A stretch of DNA of 64,000 bases, from assembly GCF_019443505.1 (NCBI RefSeq), contig NZ_CP080377.1:6485161-6549160 (forward strand). The letters run 5' to 3'. Positions within the stretch are counted from its first letter, which is position 1. Each line of letters opens with the position of its first letter. The translations under genes were made by a program, and so were the position numbers. Source of the DNA: Janthinobacterium sp. PAMC25594 (lineage in GTDB: Bacteria > Pseudomonadota > Gammaproteobacteria > Burkholderiales > Burkholderiaceae_D). Positions 9,401 to 17,775 of the stretch are shown one piece after another. The notes beneath the pieces are model-generated. The model saw nothing but the letters and a program-made list of their open reading frames with translations, had not been told where the DNA came from and made no database searches.

Positions 9401-10084
9401 TTAAATCACCACCAGATCGAGCGCGCGCATGAAGTTGGCCGCCTGCGCATGCGTGATGACGGCGCCTTTCAGCAGCGCCGCTTCGCTCAATTTGAAACCG
9501 TCGATATCGGCGCCGCGCAAGTCCGCGCCCTGGAACTTCGCCAGCTTGATGGTCGCGTTGCGCAAGCTGCCCCCTTCGAAGACGGCGTCGCGGAAGTCGC
9601 AGCCGGCCAGGTAGGCATCGGAAAAATCCAGCTGCTTTAATGTCGCCTTGCGGAACGAGAAGCCGCGCAGGTCGGCGCCCACCAGCAGGCTTTCTTCGAA
9701 GGTGAGGCCCAGGTGGGCCGCTTCCTCGAACGAGGCGCCCGTCAGCTTGCAGCCGCGGAACGTGACCGAGGCCAGCTTGGCGCGCCGCCATTTTGTGTTG
9801 TTCAGGTCGCAGCCGTCAAAACTGGCGTCGACGGCGTCGACGGATTCGAAATCGGCGCTGCCGGCGCGACAGCGGCGCCAGGTGCTGCGCGCCAGCTTGC
9901 TGGCAAACAAGTTCGTTTCGGCAAAGGTGCAGCGTTCAAACGTGCAGCCCTGCAAATCGAGGCGCGACAGATCTTCGCCGTCGAAGGCGCAATCGATGAA
10001 GTGGTGCACTGATTGGGCCAGTTGCTGCTCGATGCCGGCGCGGTCCAGGGTCATGCTGCTTGCTGCGGTGTCGTGTGTTGCCAT
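9401..10084 (-). CDS. Pentapeptide-repeat protein
   Basis: The 227-aa protein starts MATHDTAASSMTLDRAGIEQ. ATG 10084 has AGGA upstream at good spacing; the open frame extends 129 bp further but without support. From about residue 40 to the end it consists of A(D/N)LXX-type five-residue repeats, for example CDLNNTKWRRAKLASVTFRG and GADLRGADIDGFKL, predicting a right-handed quadrilateral beta-helix. The length is similar to Qnr/MfpA-type DNA mimics, but that alone does not show gyrase protection. No signal peptide. The function is unknown. Confidence 0.85.
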   Translation of the reverse strand: MATHDTAASSMTLDRAGIEQQLAQSVHHFIDCAFDGEDLSRLDLQGCTFERCTFAETNLFASKLARSTWRRCRAGSADFESVDAVDASFDGCDLNNTKWRRAKLASVTFRGCKLTGASFEEAAHLGLTFEESLLVGADLRGFSFRKATLKQLDFSDAYLAGCDFRDAVFEGGSLRNATIKLAKFQGADLRGADIDGFKLSEAALLKGAVITHAQAANFMRALDLVVI

Positions 10085-10395
10085 CCGTCTCATTCCTAAA
10101 GTAAAAAAGCAGGGGAGGGATGGCGCGGCGGAAAACAGGCACGAACCAGAACACCTCCCCGGCTGGTGTAACAGCCAAAGGTCAGCGCCGTGGGTCCGCG
10201 TGGGCGGGAGCATGCCGGACGGTGCCGGGCACTTACCGGGTTACCAACCGGTGCGCTCATTTTCGATCAGCCTGCATTGTAACGGCTCCGCAGCACCCTT
10301 GCCAGTGCTGGATAAAGCGGGTTAATATCGTTGCAGGCACAGCCACTGCGCCAACGTCGCTCGGACGGATCCGGGCGCTTACGTATAGAGATATC
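10085..10395. other. Structured 311-bp spacer, possible leader RNA
   Basis: This lies between the pentapeptide gene and the aminotransferase. It holds at least two clear hairpins: GGCTG-GTGTAA-CAGCC at about 10162-10177, and ACCGG-GTTACCAA-CCGGT at about 10236-10253, with GC-rich complementary segments between. The density of pairing suggests a structured RNA or cis-regulator on either strand. It was not matched to any riboswitch class from memory. No supported open frame. Confidence 0.3.
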
Positions 10396-11613
10396 ATGAC
10401 CGACAGCCAAGCTCCGCGCAGCTTTTCGCGCATCAATCGCCTTCCCCCCTACGTTTTCAATATCACCGCCGAGCTCAAGATGGCCGCGCGCCGCCGTGGC
10501 GAGGACATCATCGACATGTCGATGGGTAATCCCGATGGCGCCACGCCGGCCCACATCGTCGACAAGCTGATCGAAACGGTGAAACGCCCCGACACGCACG
10601 GTTATTCCGCCTCCAAGGGTATTCCCCGTCTCCGTCGGGCGATTGCACACTGGTACAAGAAGCGCTACGAGGTCGATATCGACCCGGACAGCGAAGCCAT
10701 CGTCACCATCGGCTCGAAAGAGGGCCTGGCGCATCTGATGCTGGCGACGCTGGACCGTGGCGACACGGTGCTGGTGCCGAATCCCAGCTACCCGATCCAC
10801 ATCTGGGGCGCCGTGATCGCGGGCGCCGATATCCGTTCCGTGCGCATGGGGCCGGGCGTGGATTTCTTTGCCGAACTGGAACGGGCGATCCGCGAAAGCT
10901 ACCCGAAGCCGAAGATGATGGTGCTGGGTTTTCCGTCCAACCCCACGGCGCAGTGCGTGGAGCTGGAATTTTTCGAGCGCGTCGTCGCGCTGGCGAAGCA
11001 GCACAATATTCTGGTGGTGCACGACCTGGCGTATGCCGACATCACTTTCGATGGCTGGAAGGCACCGTCCATCATGCAGGTGCCCGGCGCGCGCGATGTG
11101 GCCGTCGAGTTCTTCACCATGTCGAAAAGCTACAACATGGCGGGCTGGCGCATCGGTTTCATGGTGGGCAACGCGGAACTGGTGTCGGCTCTGGCGCGCA
11201 TCAAGAGCTATCACGACTACGGCAGTTTTACGCCCGTGCAGGTGGCGGCCATCGCCGCGCTGGAAGGCGATCAAAGCTGCGTGACGGAAATCTGCGCCCA
11301 GTATCAGCGCCGCCGCGACGTGCTGGTGAAAGGCTTGCATGAAGCGGGCTGGATGGTGGAAAAGCCGAAGGCGTCGATGTACATCTGGGCGCATATCCCC
11401 GAGGCTTACCGCCACCTGGGTTCGCTGGAGTTTGCCAAGCTGCTGCTGCAAAAAGCCAAGGTCAGCGTCTCGCCCGGCATCGGTTTCGGCGAATACGGCG
11501 ACGAATACGTGCGCTTCGCCCTGATCGAAAACGAGGCCCGCGTACGACAGGCGTTGCGGGGCATTAAGAATATGTTGCGTTCCGGCGACGCAAAGACGGC
11601 AGCGACAGCATAG
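10396..11613 (+). CDS. alaC: AlaC-type pyridoxal-phosphate aminotransferase
   Basis: The 405-aa cytosolic fold-type I aminotransferase starts at ATG 10396 ([20 protein letters not shown]). The MSMGNPDG substrate loop, [11 protein letters not shown] and the PLP lysine in [11 protein letters not shown] are visible. It closely resembles glutamate-pyruvate aminotransferase AlaC, which in betaproteobacteria often sits before hom-thrC. Here those genes are absent and repeat copy C follows. Alanine synthesis is the likely role. The open frame extends upstream through the structured spacer but without a ribosome site. Confidence 0.88.
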   Translation: MTDSQAPRSFSRINRLPPYVFNITAELKMAARRRGEDIIDMSMGNPDGATPAHIVDKLIETVKRPDTHGYSASKGIPRLRRAIAHWYKKRYEVDIDPDSEAIVTIGSKEGLAHLMLATLDRGDTVLVPNPSYPIHIWGAVIAGADIRSVRMGPGVDFFAELERAIRESYPKPKMMVLGFPSNPTAQCVELEFFERVVALAKQHNILVVHDLAYADITFDGWKAPSIMQVPGARDVAVEFFTMSKSYNMAGWRIGFMVGNAELVSALARIKSYHDYGSFTPVQVAAIAALEGDQSCVTEICAQYQRRRDVLVKGLHEAGWMVEKPKASMYIWAHIPEAYRHLGSLEFAKLLLQKAKVSVSPGIGFGEYGDEYVRFALIENEARVRQALRGIKNMLRSGDAKTAATA

Positions 11614-11659
11614 AAATTGCCGCATGGAATGAACTGTTGCCCCTGATATCACTACTGCG

Positions 11660-11780
11660 TATTTCTGACATCACGAATATAAAGTGGTTTTATATGCTGC
11701 AACGCGGCATCATTCATCTGTCTCCTCTATCTTCCTCCAAGGAAATAGATTCAGCCCGCTCCCGTAGCGGGCTTTTTTTT
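11660..11780 (+). ncRNA. Small-RNA-like repeat, copy C of six
   Basis: This copy carries the variant promoter block (GAATATAAAGTGGTTTTATATGC), as in copy B. The palindrome is ATGCTGC-AAC-GCGGCAT, followed by CATCAT, CTGTCTCCTC at about 11718-11727, CTTCCTCCAAGGAAATAG and a perfect terminator hairpin (AGCCCGCTCCCGTAGCGGGC, T8). It sits between the aminotransferase and the HNH nuclease gene. Confidence 0.68.
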
Positions 11781-11877
11781 GCCTGGAAATGCATATTTGT
11801 TGTCTGAAGAGTATTTTGTGGACCTTGAATGGCAATGCATGTTTCAATGCGCGGCTATCCTCCTATGAAAGTCCGAC

Positions 11878-12780
11878 ATGGCACATGAAAATCTCAGCAA
11901 AGGACAGCAAAAAGTTCCTGAGGCGGACACGTTTTTCATCAATAGCGATGCAACGTCAAATAATGAGTTCAGTTTTCATAACGAATGGTTAGTCAGGGGC
12001 GTTGCGGTGACCAGTGGCGGCCCCGAGTTCCTGGAAAAGATCAAGCGGCCCAAGCGCGGTGACACCCTGCTGTTATGGGTAAACAAGATCGGTATTGTTG
12101 CTGCTGGCACGGTGCTCGATGACGCGCCAGTCATTGTGTATCGCGGCGGGGGAGTGGTCAGTCCGAATGAACCGGAAGAGTATCACCGCATGATGCGCTG
12201 GTATGCTGATCTGCGCAGTACGCCTGTTTCCTCGGCCGAAGTCGTCGTGTTTCACGGCACCAATCCCCGACAAGCTTTCGGGGCCTTGAACAAAGGGAAG
12301 GAAGCCATCCTCGCATTGATCGCCAGCAAGGTGGAGCAAAATGATATCCATGATTTGCTTTCAAGGGGGACGGGGCGATCAACGGAGATAGAAATACTGT
12401 GCCAGGCCCGGCTCGGCCAAGGCAGGTATCGGGACGAATTGCTCGCATTGTGGGACAGGAAATGTGCGGTAACGGGTTGCGATCTTGAGCCGGTTCTGCG
12501 TGCTTCGCATGCGCTGTCCTGGCAAGGAGCCACTGATCAGCAGCGGCTTGATCCGCATAACGGCTTGCCGCTGATCGCGACCCTGGATGCCTTGTTCGAT
12601 CGGGGCCTGATCAGCTTTGCAGATGATGGCGCCATGCTGTGCTCCCCCTCGCTGCTGGGGCGGCATCGCGAACTCATCGGTTTGCCTGCTCCGTTGCGGA
12701 CCGTTTTGAAGGAAGAACAGAAATATTATCTGCGCATGCATCGGCAACGCTTTGCGTTTTGTTCGCCGCCCCAGGATTGA
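11878..12780 (+). CDS. HNH endonuclease with N-terminal EVE/PUA-like domain
   Basis: The 300-aa protein has two parts. Residues about 30-110 (RPKRGDTLLLWVNKIGIVAA, then an aromatic and acidic loop) look like an EVE/PUA-like modified-base reader. Residues about 185-250 form an HNH_2-type nuclease: CAVTGCD, RASHALSW (catalytic His), DPHNGLPL and DALFDRG. This layout is typical of modification-dependent (type IV-like) restriction enzymes that cut DNA with altered cytosines. No methylase or partner gene is next to it. Base composition is visibly more AT-rich than the neighbours, suggesting transfer. The ribosome site is weak. The HNH call is firm; the EVE call is inferred. Confidence 0.75.
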   Translation: MAHENLSKGQQKVPEADTFFINSDATSNNEFSFHNEWLVRGVAVTSGGPEFLEKIKRPKRGDTLLLWVNKIGIVAAGTVLDDAPVIVYRGGGVVSPNEPEEYHRMMRWYADLRSTPVSSAEVVVFHGTNPRQAFGALNKGKEAILALIASKVEQNDIHDLLSRGTGRSTEIEILCQARLGQGRYRDELLALWDRKCAVTGCDLEPVLRASHALSWQGATDQQRLDPHNGLPLIATLDALFDRGLISFADDGAMLCSPSLLGRHRELIGLPAPLRTVLKEEQKYYLRMHRQRFAFCSPPQD

Positions 12781-12844
12781 ACAATCATCGCTGCGCTGCC
12801 CTGTATTTCTCTGTCGATGGCGCTGCATTTTTCCTTGTCCGTTT

Positions 12845-12867
12845 GAGATATGGATAATTCATATCTC
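12845..12867. promoter_or_regulatory. Perfect 8-bp palindrome at the head of repeat copy D
   Basis: GAGATATG-GATAATT-CATATCTC straddles the 5' end of copy D. The other five copies lack it, so it is specific to this locus and could be an operator or a remnant of an insertion boundary. Confidence 0.35.
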
Positions 12868-12982
12868 CACTATCACAACATGTAATTGGATTGATAGGCT
12901 GCAATGCGGCATCATGCATCTGTCTCCTCTATCTTCCTCCAAGAAAATAGATTCAGCCAGCTCCCGTAGCGGGCTTTTTTTT
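12861..12982 (+). ncRNA. Small-RNA-like repeat, copy D of six
   Basis: The TTGGATTGAT-type promoter block is present with palindrome AGGCTGC-AAT-GCGGCAT. CTGTCTCCTC and CTTCCTCCAAG are intact. The terminator stem has one internal mismatch (AGCCAGCT against AGCGGGCT) and the second hairpin also has a mismatch (AAGAAAATAG). It is the most diverged copy structurally. It lies between the HNH gene and metE. Confidence 0.63.
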
Positions 12983-13179
12983 GCCCATCGCCGTCACACA
13001 GTGCAAGTAGCCGATGTCGTCGTCCGTTTCAGCGGCTCAGGCGTGACCCGCGCAAGACGGCCAGATGTATTCGAGCATGATTTCACATGAGCAGAATTCA
13101 TGGATATATAAAATATTATCATTATTTTTAATGGATGGAAGCTTCTATGATGTGTGCATACTTCATAAGGAGCACCGCC

Positions 13180-15468
13180 ATGACCGTCACGACACACAAT
13201 CTGGGCTACCCGCGCATCGGCGCCAAACGCGAATTGAAATTCGCCCTGGAAGATTACTGGAAGGGCCAAAGCAGCCTGCAAGCGCTGGAAGGCCAGGGCG
13301 CCGAGTTGCGCCAGCGCCACTGGCAAGACCAGGGCGCGCTGGACCTGGTGCCTGTGGGCGACTTTTCTTTCTATGATCAGGTGCTGGACCTGAGCTTTAC
13401 ACTGGGCAACTTGCCGCAGCGTGTGCGCCACCTGACTGGCGCGGCGCTCGACAACTATTTCCGTGTGGCGCGTGGCCGCTCGGCCAGCGACAGCGATTGC
13501 AGCTGTGTCCACGCCGGTGAAATGACGAAATGGTTCGACACGAATTATCACTACATCGTGCCGGAATTTGCGGCCGACACGCAATTCAAGCTCGACAGCA
13601 GCCGCCTGTTGCAGCAACTGGCGCAAGCGCGCCAGCTGGGTGTGAAAGCCAAGCCCGTGCTGAACGGCCCCGTCACCTATTTATGGCTGGGCAAGGCCAA
13701 GGATGATTCCGACAAGCTGGCGCTGCTGCAAGGCTTGCTGCCCGTCTACGCGCAATTGCTGCAGGACCTGGCCGCGCAAGGCGTGGAGTGGGTGCAGATC
13801 GATGAACCGATACTCGTCACGGAACTGGGCAGCGCCTGGCGGCAAGCGCTGGTCACGGCCTACGATGCCTTGAGCAAGGTCAATCACGTCAAACTGCTGC
13901 TGGCCACATATTTTGGCAAGCTGCAAGACAATCTGGAACTCGCGTGCAAGCTGCCCGTGCAAGGCTTGCACCTCGATGCCATCAACGCCCGCGATGAAGT
14001 GGAGCAAGTAATCGCGCAATTGCCCGCCACCAGCGTCTTGTCGCTGGGTGTGGTGAATGGACGCAATATCTGGAAGACGGATTTGACGGAAGTGCTGGCG
14101 TGGCTGGAACCCGTGCATGCCAGCCTGCAATCGCGCCTGTGGATCGCGCCGTCGTGCTCGCTGCTGCACGTGCCCGTCGACCTGGACAGCGAGCAAAAGC
14201 TCGATGCCGATATCCAGTCCTGGCTGGCCTTTGCCCGTCAAAAACTCGATGAAGTACACACCATCGCCGGCGCCCTGAACCATGGCCGCGCTTCCGTGCA
14301 GGCGGTGCTGGATGCCAATCATGCTGCCGTGCAAGCGCGCCGCCAGTCGAGCCGCGTGCACAATCCGCAAGTGAAGGCGGCCGTGGCCCGCATCGATGCG
14401 ACGTTGGGCCAGCGCGTGAGCGGCTATGTGGAGCGTGCCGCCAAGCAGGCTGCGTTGCTGCAACTGCCGCTGTATCCGACGACGACCATCGGTTCCTTCC
14501 CGCAGACGGCGGAAATCCGCCAGGCGCGCAGCCAGTTCCGCAGCGGCCAGCTGGACGAAGCCAGCTACAAAAAGCTGATGCAGGGGGAAATTGCCCGTTG
14601 CGTCAGGGAACAGGAAACCCTGGGCCTGGACGTCTTCGTGCACGGCGAAGCGGAACGCAATGACATGGTGGAGTATTTCGGCGAACAGCTCGATGGCTAC
14701 GCCTTCAGCCAGTTCGGCTGGGTGCAATCGTATGGTTCGCGCTGCGTGAAGCCGCCCATCCTGTTCGGCGACATCAGCCGCCCCCGCGCCATGACGGTCG
14801 AGTGGAGCACCTACGCCCAGTCGCTGACGGACAAGCCGATGAAAGGCATGCTGACGGGCCCCGTCACCATCCTGAACTGGTCCTTCGTGCGCGACGACCA
14901 GCCCCGTTCCGTGTCGTGCTACCAGCTGGCGCTGGCCATGCGCGCCGAAGTGCTGGACCTGGAACAGGCCGGCATCCGCGTGATCCAGATCGACGAGGCG
15001 GCACTGCGCGAAGGCTTGCCACTACGCAAGTCGCAATGGGCCGAATACCTGCGCTGGGCCGTGGAATCGTTCCGCATCACGGCCAATGGCGTGGCCGACG
15101 AAACGCAAATCCACACGCACATGTGCTATTCGGAATTCAACGACATCATCGCGCAAATCGCCGGCATGGATGCGGACGTCATCACGATCGAAACCTCGCG
15201 TTCCGACATGGAATTGCTCGACGCCTTCGACGATTTTAATTATCCGAATGACGTCGGCCCCGGCGTCTACGACATCCACTCGCCCAATATTCCGAGCGAG
15301 GAACAGATGGTGAATCTGATGCGCAAGGCGGCCGAGCGCATTCCCGCGCGGCGCCTGTGGGTCAACCCCGATTGCGGCCTCAAAACGCGCGGCTGGAAAG
15401 AAGTGATTCCCGCGCTGGCGAACATGGTGGCGGCGGCAAAAACCTTGCGCGGCGATAACGCGGCCTGA
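13180..15468 (+). CDS. metE: Cobalamin-independent methionine synthase
   Basis: The 762-aa enzyme transfers the methyl group of 5-methyltetrahydropteroyl-triglutamate to homocysteine in the cytoplasm. Start ATG 13180 follows AAGGAG; an upstream in-frame ATG (13135) lacks a ribosome site. The N-terminal half starts with [20 protein letters not shown]. The C-terminal barrel has the zinc ligands in HMCYSEFND and [11 protein letters not shown] and the conserved [10 protein letters not shown]. The 200-bp AT-rich spacer upstream has an imperfect dyad ATGA...TTCAT at about 13147-13166 that could be a MetR-type site, though no metR gene is adjacent. Repeat copies D and E flank the gene. Confidence 0.96.
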   Translation: MTVTTHNLGYPRIGAKRELKFALEDYWKGQSSLQALEGQGAELRQRHWQDQGALDLVPVGDFSFYDQVLDLSFTLGNLPQRVRHLTGAALDNYFRVARGRSASDSDCSCVHAGEMTKWFDTNYHYIVPEFAADTQFKLDSSRLLQQLAQARQLGVKAKPVLNGPVTYLWLGKAKDDSDKLALLQGLLPVYAQLLQDLAAQGVEWVQIDEPILVTELGSAWRQALVTAYDALSKVNHVKLLLATYFGKLQDNLELACKLPVQGLHLDAINARDEVEQVIAQLPATSVLSLGVVNGRNIWKTDLTEVLAWLEPVHASLQSRLWIAPSCSLLHVPVDLDSEQKLDADIQSWLAFARQKLDEVHTIAGALNHGRASVQAVLDANHAAVQARRQSSRVHNPQVKAAVARIDATLGQRVSGYVERAAKQAALLQLPLYPTTTIGSFPQTAEIRQARSQFRSGQLDEASYKKLMQGEIARCVREQETLGLDVFVHGEAERNDMVEYFGEQLDGYAFSQFGWVQSYGSRCVKPPILFGDISRPRAMTVEWSTYAQSLTDKPMKGMLTGPVTILNWSFVRDDQPRSVSCYQLALAMRAEVLDLEQAGIRVIQIDEAALREGLPLRKSQWAEYLRWAVESFRITANGVADETQIHTHMCYSEFNDIIAQIAGMDADVITIETSRSDMELLDAFDDFNYPNDVGPGVYDIHSPNIPSEEQMVNLMRKAAERIPARRLWVNPDCGLKTRGWKEVIPALANMVAAAKTLRGDNAA

Positions 15469-15500
15469 GGCTGGCCGGGGAGGCAGATATAGGGAATAGC

Positions 15501-15620
15501 TATTTCTATCATCACAACATACAATTGGATAATGATGCTGCGATGCGGCATCATGCATCTGTCTCCTCTACTTCCTCCAAGGAAATAGATTCAGCCCGCT
15601 CCCGCAGCGGGCTTTTTTTT
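15501..15620 (+). ncRNA. Small-RNA-like repeat, copy E of six (reference copy)
   Basis: Closest to the family consensus. Order: conserved upstream block beginning TATTTCTATCATCACAAC; TTGGAT as possible -35; palindrome ATGCTGC-GAT-GCGGCAT; CATCAT as possible -10; then the presumed RNA starting near 15558. The RNA would be about 63 nt: an open 5' end GTCTCCTC, a short hairpin from CTTCC-TCCAA-GGAA that leaves CCUCC largely in the loop, then terminator AGCCCGCT-CCCGC-AGCGGGCT with T8. Both UCUCCUC and UUCCUCC are complementary to Shine-Dalgarno sequences. No open frame with a ribosome site lies inside. Transcription is inferred, not shown. Confidence 0.72.
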
Positions 15621-15645
15621 GTCTGCTTTCACGGCCGTATCCCTT

Positions 15646-15805
15646 AGAGCCTATCCCAGTAGGGAGCGTCTTCTGCTGGCAGTTCATCAGGAGCGCGGAC
15701 AAGGCGTGAGGAGGACGCGTGGCGAGCCACGCGACGACGATCAACGCAGTCCCCGCTTCTGAGGGGCGCCAGCAGGGGATGTATTCATCTACTGGGATAG
15801 GCTCT
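15646..15805. repeat. 160-bp MITE-like nested palindromic element
   Basis: The ends are a perfect 17-bp inverted repeat: AGAGCCTATCCCAGTAG at 15646-15662 and its complement at 15789-15805. Inside are a second pair, CTGCTGGC (15673-15680) and GCCAGCAG (15768-15775), and a central hairpin CGCGTGG-CGAG-CCACGCG (15716-15733). No open frame of note. This is the form of a non-autonomous miniature element or a large REP-type sequence. No target-site duplication was recognised. It lies between repeat copies E and F. Confidence 0.65.
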
Positions 15806-15892
15806 GAATATAAGCTTGTTTAACCATAAACATACAAGGAGACAAAAGCTCATCATTTCGGGCACGGTCTGAACAAGATATTGATGAATCAT

Positions 15893-16012
15893 ATTTCTAT
15901 CATCACAACATACAATTGGATTGTTATGCTGCGACGCGGCATCATTGCACCTGTCTCCTCTACTTCCTCACAGGAATTAGATTCAGCCCGCTCCCGTAGC
16001 GGGCTTTTTTTT
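15893..16012 (+). ncRNA. Small-RNA-like repeat, copy F of six
   Basis: Promoter block ACAATTGGATTGTTATGC, palindrome ATGCTGC-GAC-GCGGCAT, CATCATT, then CTGTCTCCTC from 15951, CTTCCTCACAGGAATTAG and an intact terminator. The second anti-SD motif is altered (CTTCCTCA), and the small hairpin has matching changes (AGGAATTAG). There is no gene between copies E and F, so this copy is not simply the terminator of a preceding gene. Confidence 0.68.
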
Positions 16013-16117
16013 GCCCGTTTTTGAGCACATCAACATGCGCACGCTTGCTTGTCATCATCGCCATCGTGTTGCTTTTGTGCATGCTAAACTGGGCTTTCTC
16101 CAGATCAAGGTTGTCTG

Positions 16118-17707
16118 ATGCTTCAATTATTTCGCCACACGCTGGAGTCCACGCCCATCCTCGCCCTGTTTCTCGTCATCGGTGCCGGTTATGCGCTGGG
16201 GCGCATCAGCGTGTTTGGTTTTTCGCTGGGCGTGGGCGGCGTGCTGTTCGCGGGGCTGGCGCTGGGTGCCTTCGCCCCCGCCGCCGTGCCGCCGCCGATG
16301 GTCGGCTCCATCGGTCTGCTGCTGTTCCTGTATGGCATCGGCGTGCAGTACGGCGTGCAGTTCTTTGCCGGCTTGCGCGGCGCGGGCCAGAAACACAATC
16401 TGATCGCCTTTGCCGCCGTCATGGGCGGCCTGGCCGTGTCCGTCTGGGGCGGGCAGTGGATCGATATCTCGCTGCGCATGGCCAGCGGCGTGTTTGCCGG
16501 CGCCATGACCAGCACGGCGGCCCTGCAGGCGGCGCTGGAAGCGTCGCACGGCAATGGCGATGCGGCCGTCGGCTATGCCGTCGCGTATCCGTTCGGCGTC
16601 GTCGGCCCCATGCTGGGCCTGTATCTGGCCGGGCGCATCCTGAAACCGGTCCTGACGCCGCCGCCCGCGCCCATCGTTGTATCCGAAATTACCATCGACG
16701 AAGCGAAATTGGCGGGCGCGGCCCTGTCCGAACTGGCCGATGGCCCGTTGGCTGGCGTGCAAGTGATCGGCGTGCGCCAGGGCCACCAGAACCGCTTGCC
16801 CGATCCCTCGCTGGTGCTCGGCGTGGGCGACGCGCTGATGGTGTCGGGTACGGTGGCGGGCGTGGAAGCGGCGCGCACGGCGCTGGGCCACCTGGACCCG
16901 GGCCGCCTGATGAAGGACCGCAGCGCCTTCGACGGCACGGAAGTGTTCGTGTCGGACGCGGAAATCGTCGGCGTGCCCTTGGGCGAATTGAATTTGGCGA
17001 AAGATTTCCCGCTGCAAATCGCGTTCATCCGCCGTGGCGACGCCATGATCCTGCCGCACCCGTTTCTGACCTTGGAATTCGGCGACAGGGTGATGGCCAT
17101 TGCGCCAGCGAAACATGCGGCCGACGTGCGCAAGCTGTTCGGCAATTCCATCACGGCCACGGCCGAGTTCAGCTATGTCTCGCTGGGCATGGGCATGGTA
17201 TTGGGTGTGCTGCTGGGCCTGGTGCCTATCCCCTTGCCGTGGATAGGCTCGTTCAGCCTGGGTTTGGCCGGTGGTCCGCTGGTGATGGCGCTGATCCTGG
17301 GACGCCTGGGCCGTGTCGGCAAGATCAGCTGGCGCTTGCCCCTGTCGGCCAACCTGGTCATGCGCAACTACGGCTTGACGATTTTCCTCGCCTCCGTCGG
17401 CATGGCGTCCGGTTTACCGTTCGTGCAGCAAGTGGGCGCCGATGGCTTGCCCATGCTGGCGCTCGGTGCCGTGACGGTGCTGGTGGTGGTGGCATTGGTG
17501 GTGATCCTGGGCAAGATCTTCCTGCGCCTGCCGTTTCCCGAATTGCTGGGCATTGCAGCCGGCGCCACGGGTAACCCGGCCGTGCTGGTGTTCGCCAATC
17601 GCCTGGCCAAGTCGGACCGCCCGAACCTCGGCTATGCGATGATTTTCCCCAGCATGACCATCGTCAAGATCGTCGCCGTGCAGGTGCTGCTGCATTTGTA
17701 TGGCTGA
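16118..17707 (+). CDS. AspT/YidE-type aspartate:alanine exchanger family transporter
   Basis: The 529-aa inner-membrane protein has two membrane halves (about residues 1-175 and 350-529). Between them are two cytoplasmic TrkA-C-like (RCK_C) domains, the second around GVPLGELNLAKDFPLQIAFI. The repeated glycine-rich motifs GVFAGAMTSTAALQAALE and GIAAGATGNPAVLVFANR are characteristic of the AAE family (AspT, YidE, YbjL). Such proteins exchange dicarboxylates or amino acids; the substrate here is unknown. ATG 16118 is the only start consistent with the N-terminal TM. An out-of-frame open frame over the same DNA is a shadow. Confidence 0.87.
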   Translation: MLQLFRHTLESTPILALFLVIGAGYALGRISVFGFSLGVGGVLFAGLALGAFAPAAVPPPMVGSIGLLLFLYGIGVQYGVQFFAGLRGAGQKHNLIAFAAVMGGLAVSVWGGQWIDISLRMASGVFAGAMTSTAALQAALEASHGNGDAAVGYAVAYPFGVVGPMLGLYLAGRILKPVLTPPPAPIVVSEITIDEAKLAGAALSELADGPLAGVQVIGVRQGHQNRLPDPSLVLGVGDALMVSGTVAGVEAARTALGHLDPGRLMKDRSAFDGTEVFVSDAEIVGVPLGELNLAKDFPLQIAFIRRGDAMILPHPFLTLEFGDRVMAIAPAKHAADVRKLFGNSITATAEFSYVSLGMGMVLGVLLGLVPIPLPWIGSFSLGLAGGPLVMALILGRLGRVGKISWRLPLSANLVMRNYGLTIFLASVGMASGLPFVQQVGADGLPMLALGAVTVLVVVALVVILGKIFLRLPFPELLGIAAGATGNPAVLVFANRLAKSDRPNLGYAMIFPSMTIVKIVAVQVLLHLYG

Positions 17708-17775
17708 TTACTGACAGGAGCGATCATGTCAGGGGTGAGCTTTGAATGGTTCAATCATTGACACGGAGGAAAAAC

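Noticed and set aside
6851..16012. Integron attC sites or a CRISPR array explaining the six repeats
   Set aside because: Spacing is irregular (0.4-2.6 kb), the repeats end in intrinsic terminators, there is no integrase or cas gene, and they lack attC R/L box structure.
16021..17574. 517-codon frame over the AspT-type transporter gene
   Set aside because: A different frame of the same DNA giving an Arg/Gly-rich product; the overlapping frame from 16118 encodes a clear transporter.
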